The notes below the pieces were generated by a model. It did not search any database, was not told the DNA's origin, and worked only from the letters and a program-made list of their open reading frames with translations. This document shows, in pieces, positions 43,224 to 48,867 of a stretch of 48,867 nt of DNA. Location of the stretch: NCBI GenBank assembly GCA_016788885.1, contig JAEURX010000067.1:1-48867 (forward strand). The letters run 5' to 3'. Positions within the stretch are counted from its first letter, which is position 1, and each line of letters begins with the position of its first letter. The translations under genes and the position numbers were made by a program. The DNA is from Nitrospira sp. Lineage in GTDB: Bacteria; Nitrospirota; Nitrospiria; Nitrospirales; Nitrospiraceae.

Positions 43224-43320
43224 GTCCGAGCATGGACACTGGTCTCCGTTTGTGGTACCACGCCAGCATCGGTATGCAGTCAGTATGGCTCAACCCAGAC
43301 CACGCAGCAAGGAGTTTGTT

Positions 43321-44871
43321 ATGGCCAATCCAATCCTCCGGGGATGCCTGTGCATCGGCAGCGCAACGGCGCTCCTGCTGTGGACGGCAAGCGCATCATT
43401 CAGCCTGGACGTGACCAAACCGGTCCCCACCGAACGTCGCGAAGCCATGTCGCTGGCAGATGCCGTGTTGAAGGCGCTGCAGAATAACCTCGATATCCAT
43501 ATCGGTCGACAGACCAAGGAGAGCCGACTGGCCGATATCATTATCGAGCAAGCGAAGTTTGACCCAACCGTGAGCCTCAACGGCCAATACAACCGGCAGG
43601 TGTCGCCCCTCAACCGTCCGATTCTGGGTTTCACCGGTGCGAACCTGCAGGACATCACCAAGTTTGACCAGAACACGTCCACCGTGACCGCCGACATCAC
43701 GCAAAATCTTTCGACCGGCGCCAATTATGATCTCAACTACAGCCCACAACGCAGCTATGTGAGCGGGCCCAACACGTTTCTCTTCAACCCGGCTTGGACG
43801 GGGGGACTCGCTCTCACGGTCACGCAGCCGCTCCTGAAAAACTTCGGCACCGACATCAACAGGACCTTCATCACGATCGCCCAAAACAACGCCACGGTCG
43901 AGCAGCACGTGTTCCTCGATCGCGTCCTAACAGTCATCGCTTCCGTCGAGCAAACGTTTTGGGAAATGGTGTTTGCCAATGAGAACCTCAAGGTGGCCCA
44001 GGCGGCGCTCAAAGCCGCGGAAGAACTCCTGGCCAGCAACCGCGCAAAGGCTAAAGCCGGCGTCATGTCGATCGTCGACGTCCTGCAGGCAGAAGCAGCC
44101 GTGGCCTCACGCGTCGAACAGATTCTCGTCGCCGAAAAATCCATCCGCGACCAGGAAGACCAACTGCGCCGGCTCTTGAATCCGGCGGAAGAAGAACTGC
44201 GGCAGGACCTGCGCCTCATGCCGACCGATCCCCCGACCACCTCGCTGGAAGCGATTAGCCTTCAGGAAGCCATCGATATCGCCATGGACCGCCGTCCGGA
44301 GATCCTCCAAGCCGGGAAAAACGTGGAGACCAGCGAACTCAACGTGAAGTTCGCCAAGAATCAGCTCCTGCCCACGCTGTCGGTGCAAGGCACGATGGGG
44401 CTCTCGGGCCTCGGCGCCGACTATGGCGACGCGACGAGACGAAATTTCGGCGGAGATTTCTACAACTACGGCGCCGGACTCGTCCTCAGCTATCCCCTCG
44501 GCAACCGCTCCGCCTACAGCACCTATAACAAGCGTCAGCTGGAATCACGCAATGCGCAGTCGTCGCTCCAAAGCGTCCGTCAACAGGTGATCGTCGGAGT
44601 CCGCGAAGCCGTTCGCCGCGTACACACCGACTTCAAACGGATCGAAACGACGCGCTCGGCCCGTATCATGGCCGAAAAGCAGTTGCAGGCCGAACAGGAG
44701 CGGCTGAAGGTCGGACTCAGCACCACGCGCTTCGTGCTCGACTTCCAGAGGGACCTGGCCACCGCACAGGGCAATGAACTGCGGGCCACCGTGGACTACA
44801 ACAAGTCGCTGTCGAACCTGGCCCGGAATAAAGCCACGACGCTCGAGCGCTATAACCTGCGCGTCGAATAG
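43321..44871 (+). CDS. TolC-family outer-membrane efflux protein
   Basis: 516 aa. Signal peptide about 1-29 (WTASASFS). Two repeats of the OEP fold follow: SLADAVLKALQNNLDIHIGRQTKE ... NLKVAQAALKAAEELLASNRAKAKAGVMSIVDVLQAEAAVASR, and SLQEAIDIAMDRRPEILQAGKNVETSELNVKFAKNQLLPTLSVQG ... LSTTRFVLDFQRDLATAQ. The N-terminal half also has a beta stretch with Asn/Tyr/Gln-rich strands. It would be the trimeric exit duct of a tripartite efflux or type I secretion pump; no inner-membrane partner is adjacent. Start has AAGGAG. Confidence 0.9.
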   Translation: MANPILRGCLCIGSATALLLWTASASFSLDVTKPVPTERREAMSLADAVLKALQNNLDIHIGRQTKESRLADIIIEQAKFDPTVSLNGQYNRQVSPLNRPILGFTGANLQDITKFDQNTSTVTADITQNLSTGANYDLNYSPQRSYVSGPNTFLFNPAWTGGLALTVTQPLLKNFGTDINRTFITIAQNNATVEQHVFLDRVLTVIASVEQTFWEMVFANENLKVAQAALKAAEELLASNRAKAKAGVMSIVDVLQAEAAVASRVEQILVAEKSIRDQEDQLRRLLNPAEEELRQDLRLMPTDPPTTSLEAISLQEAIDIAMDRRPEILQAGKNVETSELNVKFAKNQLLPTLSVQGTMGLSGLGADYGDATRRNFGGDFYNYGAGLVLSYPLGNRSAYSTYNKRQLESRNAQSSLQSVRQQVIVGVREAVRRVHTDFKRIETTRSARIMAEKQLQAEQERLKVGLSTTRFVLDFQRDLATAQGNELRATVDYNKSLSNLARNKATTLERYNLRVE

Positions 44872-44878
44872 CAAGCCG

Positions 44879-45562
44879 ATGACCGGGTCTGGGGTTGCGT
44901 CCGCGAGCCGTACCACACAGACCGAGGAACGGGGGGCAGCCCTGGCGCTGCTCCCCCTCACCGCCACGTTCCTGTATTACGCCTCTCCGCTCGAACTTCG
45001 GCAACTGCCCCTCTATCAGTTCCTTCCTCAATTCTGTGCCTATGCCGCCCTCCTCACCTGGAGCCGCATCAACCATTCCTCCGCCCGGCGGCTTGGACTC
45101 ACCGGCAGTCTCGTTCCGCAAGGCCTCCGCTGGGGCATACCTACCGGGCTGGTACTCGGCACGCTCAATCTCCTCGTGATCCTCTACCTGGTTCCTCTGC
45201 TTGGAGGAGATTATCGATTTCTCGCCCACACGCCCCATGCTCAAATTCCCCTCTTCGTCATGGTGCCGTGGTTCATCCTCTTCATCGCGACCTTCGTCGA
45301 GTTGAACTTTCGTGGATTTTTCTTGGGCCGGCTGCTGGCCCTGGGGCTTCCTGCCTCCATCGCTGTGCCGGTGAGCGCCCTACTGTTTGCGTTCGATCCG
45401 TTCCTGGTGGCAACCTTCCAACATCTTCATTGGATCGCCGTGTGGGACGGTCTCGTGTGGGGAACCTTATGGGTTGCCTTCAGGAACGTGTCTGTCACCA
45501 TCGTCGCGCATGCCGTGGAGGTCATCGTGTTGTACGGCGTCATGCGCATAGTGCTGGGGTAA
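44879..45562 (+). CDS. CPBP-family intramembrane protein with degenerate active site
   Basis: 227 aa, about six or seven membrane helices. The core FVELNFRGFFLGRLLALGL corresponds to the family EExxxR motif, but the first Glu is Val and only the second Glu and the Arg remain. In the next motif SALLFAFDPF, the usual FxxxH His is Pro. A late His (TIVAHAVEVI) is kept. True CAAX-type (Abi) prenyl proteases need these residues, so this is probably a non-proteolytic relative. It starts seven bases after the TolC-type gene stop, with a weak ribosome site, and is likely co-transcribed. Confidence 0.78.
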   Translation: MTGSGVASASRTTQTEERGAALALLPLTATFLYYASPLELRQLPLYQFLPQFCAYAALLTWSRINHSSARRLGLTGSLVPQGLRWGIPTGLVLGTLNLLVILYLVPLLGGDYRFLAHTPHAQIPLFVMVPWFILFIATFVELNFRGFFLGRLLALGLPASIAVPVSALLFAFDPFLVATFQHLHWIAVWDGLVWGTLWVAFRNVSVTIVAHAVEVIVLYGVMRIVLG

Positions 45563-45581
45563 CGGTCGAACCGGTGCACCC

Positions 45582-46601
45582 ATGAATCCTTCCTTCTCCA
45601 GCATCCTCGTGAATGATGTCTTCGGCGACCCCGGTCTGTTTGTCGAAGTGCGCTGGTCGAAGCGCGCGTTCCTGTTCGATCTTGGTGACAATCACGCATT
45701 GGGCCCCACGCGTCTTCTTCGGGCCAACGACATCTTCATCTCCCATACGCACATGGATCACTTCATCGGATTCGATGCCCTGCTGCGCGTCGCCCTCGGC
45801 CGCGGCAAAACCTTGCGACTGTATGGGCCACCGGGCCTGATTGCCAATGTTGAAGGCAAATTGCACGGCTACACCTGGAACCTCGTGGATGGATACCCCC
45901 TCTCCATCACCGTGCAAGAATTCCGCTCGGACGAAATCCGGGCAGCAACCTTTCACGCCACGAATGGATTTCAACGCCAGGATGAACCGGATACAGCCTT
46001 GGCTCCGGGCCTGACCGACGGGTCCTTCATCGTACTCCGTGATCCCATGTTCACCGTGCAGGCGACCGCGCTCAATCACCGCATCCCTTCATTCGCCTAT
46101 GCGCTGCAGGAGCAGTTTCATGTCAACGTCAACAAGGAGCGATTGCATGCAGCGGGGCTTCCGGTAGGCTATTGGCTGAAGGACGTGAAACAGTATTTGT
46201 GGCAAGGCCGGCCCGACGACTTTCGATTCATCGCCACGCTCTACCATGAGCACCACCGGGAAGAACGTGAGTTTGTTCTGGGTGAGATCCGCGAACGCTT
46301 CGTCACCATCACGCGTGGCCAGAAAATCGTTTATGTCGTGGATGCTCGCTACGACGAAGACAACGAACGGAAGATTGTGGAGCTTGCGCGAGGGGCCGAC
46401 ATCTTTTACTGTGAGGCCCCCTATCTGGATCGGGATGCGGACAAAGCCCGGGACCGGTACCACCTCACGGCCAGGCAGGCCGGCATCATGGCGAAGAAAG
46501 CGGGCGTGCGCGAATTAGTCGTGTTCCATTTTTCGCCACGCTATACCGGGCTGGGGCATGAGATCGAGGCGGAGGCGCGAAACACGTTCCGCGAAGAGTG
46601 A
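45582..46601 (+). CDS. RNase Z-like metallo-beta-lactamase-fold hydrolase
   Basis: 339 aa. FDLGDN, the zinc motif HTHMDHFIGFD, LNHRIPSFAYALQE in the middle, DARYDEDN and the C-terminal HFSPRY follow the tRNase Z plan in order. Against that, the stretch between the first motif and LNHRIPS has no clear exosite arm. True tRNase Z processes the tRNA 3' end; related proteins act on other phosphodiesters. Both tRNAs here encode CCA, for which cleavage by RNase Z is often disfavoured. It lies 20 bases after the CPBP-like gene. Confidence 0.78.
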   Translation: MNPSFSSILVNDVFGDPGLFVEVRWSKRAFLFDLGDNHALGPTRLLRANDIFISHTHMDHFIGFDALLRVALGRGKTLRLYGPPGLIANVEGKLHGYTWNLVDGYPLSITVQEFRSDEIRAATFHATNGFQRQDEPDTALAPGLTDGSFIVLRDPMFTVQATALNHRIPSFAYALQEQFHVNVNKERLHAAGLPVGYWLKDVKQYLWQGRPDDFRFIATLYHEHHREEREFVLGEIRERFVTITRGQKIVYVVDARYDEDNERKIVELARGADIFYCEAPYLDRDADKARDRYHLTARQAGIMAKKAGVRELVVFHFSPRYTGLGHEIEAEARNTFREE

Positions 46602-46613
46602 AGGAGGCGGCGG

Positions 46614-46952
46614 ATGGGTGAATGGGCGAAGTACGCACTGTACTTCCTGTTGGGCGGCACAATCGTCAGCATCTCGACATACCTCGGGTCGCAAGGCCGG
46701 TCATTTCTCGCCGCCTTCGCCAGCACCTTCCCGGCAATGACCGGCGCAACATTCGTGCTGATTTACCTGAACAGCGGCAACGACCATCTCGTCACCTACG
46801 CCAAAAATCTCCTGTGGTTTGTGCCCCCCTGGCTGGTGTATGTCGGCTGCATGATCTATGGGGTCGAACGGATCGGTTTTTGGCTCTCCATGGCCGGCTC
46901 ACTCGCCCTCTACATGGTTTGCGTCGCGCTGGTGAAATTCCTGGCGCGGTAG
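46614..46952 (+). CDS. Small four-helix membrane protein, GlpM/DUF3147-like
   Basis: 112 aa with four hydrophobic helices (YALYFLLGGTIVSISTYLG, LAAFASTFPAMTGATFVLIYL, LLWFVPPWLVYVGCMIYG, LSMAGSLALYMVCVALVKFL). The GG in the first helix and FPA in the second resemble the GlpM/DUF3147 family. AGGAGG is six bases upstream of the start. Role unknown. It follows the RNase Z-like gene by 12 bases. Confidence 0.68.
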   Translation: MGEWAKYALYFLLGGTIVSISTYLGSQGRSFLAAFASTFPAMTGATFVLIYLNSGNDHLVTYAKNLLWFVPPWLVYVGCMIYGVERIGFWLSMAGSLALYMVCVALVKFLAR

Positions 46953-47008
46953 ACGTCGCCCCACAATGCGACCTTTTCGACAGGTCATCCCGGCTGGCGC
47001 GCACACCG

Positions 47009-47266
47009 ATGTCGGCTGAGCGGCTCTTTCATCTGGCACAGGAACTCGCCATACGACTGGGCCGTAATGTGGACCTCCTGGATCTGAGGAGTACAACGAC
47101 GGTCATGCGCGCGCAGATTATTAGTACCGGTCGATGCCTGAAAAGTCATGACGACCAGGCCCGTACTGAGTTCGAGATGTATGCCTACTCCGACTATGCC
47201 AGGCTCAACGAAGAGCGGCGGGATCTCCTGCAAGACATCAAAGAACGCGGGCTCATCTATGGCTAA
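47009..47266 (+). pseudogene. MntA-type antitoxin remnant (nucleotidyltransferase, 5'-truncated)
   Basis: 85 codons readable from ATG 47009. The text (LAQELAIRLGRNVDLLDLRSTTTVMRAQIISTGRCL, then FEMYAYSDYARLNEERRDLLQDI) matches the C-terminal two-thirds of MNT-domain antitoxins that adenylylate a HEPN partner. The catalytic N-terminal GSx~10DxD segment is absent in all three frames upstream, where the DUF3147-like gene ends only 56 bases before. So about 45 residues including the active site are lost. Its stop overlaps the next relic's start. Confidence 0.75.
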
Positions 47267-47390
47267 CAATGCCTCATCCTTCTTGCCACAGCTGGCCGGC
47301 CGGCTCCAACGCATGGTGAAATTCCGTATCACCACTCACCTCGACGACTTCCGCCGCGTCTCATCGACCATCGTCAAAGCCGGGGCATAA
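47259..47390 (+). pseudogene. HepT-type toxin remnant (internally deleted HEPN)
   Basis: 43 codons from ATG 47259. LPQLAGRLQRMVKFRI is followed directly by TTHLDDFRRVSSTIVKAGA; in HepT toxins the segment with the RNase motif (R-x4-6-H with the modified Tyr) sits between two such pieces. The N-terminal helices are also missing. Frame and 8-base overlap with the MntA relic are preserved, as in working mntA-hepT pairs, so this is a decayed pair rather than chance similarity. Confidence 0.65.
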
Positions 47391-47999
47391 AGGGCTATAA
47401 TGAACACGCTACAAAGCCAACTCCGTCGATGTAACTCCCCAATTTCAGTGAACGATTCCTTTGTCAGCGGACTTTACCCGTTCGAATGTGGAACCCAAGC
47501 AAGCGGTCAATCCAGCCCGAATTAAGATTCAGCCTTCCCCTTTTTCCGCTGAGAGAGAATCCGACATGAGTCGGAATTAACCTACCTCAAGATTCAGAAC
47601 CTGCCGGGCCATCGCCAAAGAGCTGAAATGCAGACGGCAGTCCGTCCTCGCCACTTAAGACCACATAATGGTTTCCGACTAGACCAGATCCATAAACTCG
47701 AGAGACTCTGGCAAAGAGAACGAACACCGCTCTGCGATTCGTTCGCGACGATCAGTTGTGTTGGTTGAAAACATTTCACCACGGCCTGTATCCATCCAGC
47801 TGCCACCGTATCGCATCGGATACGAACCCTACGGGATCGACAGGGAGGCATTTCACGCAACACCCAACGATCTGAGTATCAGATGCATCATTCTGTTATG
47901 GCATGGTTATTGATGAATCAGCATCCCATCCAACCATGGCGTCGCAATCGAGATGGCGCGGAGCCTTCCTAGACGACGCCATATACAAGGAGGTAGGTC
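47391..47999. other. Intergenic region without recognised gene
   Basis: About 609 bases. TATAAT occurs at 47396-47401, right after the HepT relic stop, but without a -35 box and without a gene behind it. A short inverted repeat CCGAC-ATGA-GTCGG is at about 47562-47575. A minus-strand frame ending near 47590 gives a 45-residue peptide with no ribosome site or match. No insertion sequence ends were found. Confidence 0.45.
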
Positions 48000-48867
48000 A
48001 TGTCGAATCTGGACGACCGCATGTGGGCGACCATGCCGTCGCGGAGGTCATTCCTTCAACGGATGGGATTAGGTGTCGGGGCGCTGAGCACTGGCCTGTT
48101 CGGCGGCCTCGCGTTGCCGGAATCGGTGCTGGCCGTGTGCGAGCCCCCGGGAAATCCCGGGACACCGAAATCCTGGCGTAAGGACTGTCGAATGATCCTC
48201 CCGCGCCGCCCCGCCAGCACCTTGAGTGCAGCAGAGATCACACAACTCAAGGATGCCTACAAGGCCATGCGCGCTCTCGACAGCAGCGACCCGAATGATC
48301 CACGCGGATTCCTGCGCCAGGCCAACGTCCATTGCTGGTACTGCGGCGTCGGCACTCAGGTCCATTTCAGCTGGCAATTTTTCGCCTGGCACCGCGCCTA
48401 TCTGTACTTCCATGAGCGCATTCTCGGGAAGCTGATCGGCGACATGAATTTCCGCCTCCCCTACTGGGACTGGGACACCCCAAGTCACCGCAAGCTCCCT
48501 GGCGCCTACACCGATCCGAACGACAATAGCAATCCACTTTGGAACGGCACCAGAAGCATGGACCCGACGGAAGAAGTCCCGGAAGAAGATGTCGGGGAAG
48601 ACGTGATGGAGGCCGCCCTCACGGCGGACACCTTTACGGAGTTCGGCGGCACGGCGAGCGGTAGCGGCATCCCGGAGGGAACACCCCACGGCGCGGTCCA
48701 CGTGGATGTCGGCGGCGACATGGGATTCTTCGATTCAGCCGGGAAAGATCCCGTCTTCTACGCGCATCATGCCAACGTGGACAAGATGTGGTCGGACTGG
48801 AACAAGGCCTCGTCCATCCACACGAACCCGACGGCAACGGCCTTCTTGAACCTGACATGGAATTTCT
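48000..48867 (+). CDS. Tat-exported plant-type polyphenol oxidase/tyrosinase (cut by window edge)
   Basis: 289 codons in view, start at 48000 after AAGGAGG. A twin-arginine signal (RRSFLQRMG, then hydrophobic run ending ESVLA) indicates folded export. CuA site: VHCWYCG, with the Cys that in plant enzymes forms a thioether to His, QVHFSWQFFAWHRAYLYFHERIL and LPYWDWDTP. CuB site: PHGAVHVDVGG and DPVFYAHHANVDKMW. Also an N-terminal Cys pair as in plant catechol oxidases (about residues 47 and 63). It oxidises phenols or catechols with a type 3 dicopper centre. Usual C-terminal shielding domains would lie beyond the window. Confidence 0.9.
   Translation, partial: MSNLDDRMWATMPSRRSFLQRMGLGVGALSTGLFGGLALPESVLAVCEPPGNPGTPKSWRKDCRMILPRRPASTLSAAEITQLKDAYKAMRALDSSDPNDPRGFLRQANVHCWYCGVGTQVHFSWQFFAWHRAYLYFHERILGKLIGDMNFRLPYWDWDTPSHRKLPGAYTDPNDNSNPLWNGTRSMDPTEEVPEEDVGEDVMEAALTADTFTEFGGTASGSGIPEGTPHGAVHVDVGGDMGFFDSAGKDPVFYAHHANVDKMWSDWNKASSIHTNPTATAFLNLTWNF

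Noticed and set aside
47903..48181. Plus-strand frame of 92 codons at the start of the polyphenol oxidase
   Set aside because: Out of frame with the enzyme, which has a ribosome site, a Tat signal and copper motifs.

Overview
The window looks like a chromosomal piece of a GC-rich, diderm, non-pathogenic environmental bacterium, most likely a Nitrospira-type member of Nitrospirota. This is inferred from overall protein flavour and gene content (complete Tol-Pal set, many lipoproteins, class I cytochrome c, DUF5069 proteins, plant-type polyphenol oxidase), not from a marker gene such as rRNA or nxr, none of which is present. No CRISPR array, insertion sequence, prophage or rRNA was seen.

Layout. 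(1) 1-2.9 kb: a NodU/CmcH-type carbamoyltransferase runs off the left edge on the minus strand, divergent from a lipoprotein whose C-terminal caspase-like domain has lost both catalytic residues. (2) 2.9-3.5 kb: a single-haem cytochrome c with its own promoter and a palindromic terminator. (3) 3.8-17.3 kb: thirteen minus-strand genes in tight succession, read in the order tolQ-tolR-tolA-tolB-pal-two CpoB-like TPR lipoproteins-mutL-miaA-mtnP-pfkB-type kinase-TPR lipoprotein-rodZ. Several stops and starts overlap (ATGA, TAATG), so this is probably one long envelope/housekeeping operon. (4) 17.4-18.8 kb: tRNA-Asp and tRNA-Val behind a clear sigma70 promoter, then a XerD-type recombinase. (5) 18.9-22 kb: a TPR plus periplasmic-binding-protein fusion with a near-consensus promoter, then trpS. 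(6) 22-28.8 kb: PilZ protein, exported bifunctional-nuclease-family protein, glyoxalase-II-like hydrolase, and several secreted or membrane proteins of unknown role, including a catalytically dead-looking FGE-fold protein and a small repeat (propeller-like) protein. (7) 28.3-34.9 kb: two DUF5069 proteins, a periplasmic FKBP-type isomerase, a DEAD-box helicase next to an RRM protein, and an M28 aminopeptidase. (8) 35-42.3 kb: carbohydrate cluster with a glycogen-debranching-type enzyme, two paralogous MFS permeases flanking a BON-domain protein, and a GT4 glycosyltransferase. (9) 42.8-46.9 kb: a TolC-type outer-membrane protein, a CPBP-family membrane protein with missing active-site residues, an RNase Z-like metallo-hydrolase and a small membrane protein. 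(10) 47.0-47.4 kb: remains of an MntA/HepT toxin-antitoxin pair. (11) 48.0 kb to the right edge: a Tat-exported, plant-type polyphenol oxidase, cut by the window end.

The strongest themes are envelope integrity (Tol-Pal, RodZ, lipoproteins, TolC) and a recurrent presence of enzyme folds that keep their scaffold but lack catalytic residues (caspase, FGE, CPBP). Two partial genes at the window edges and both toxin-antitoxin relics were read directly from the nucleotide sequence. Start sites are chosen from Shine-Dalgarno sequences, signal peptides and family starts; uncertain ones are flagged.
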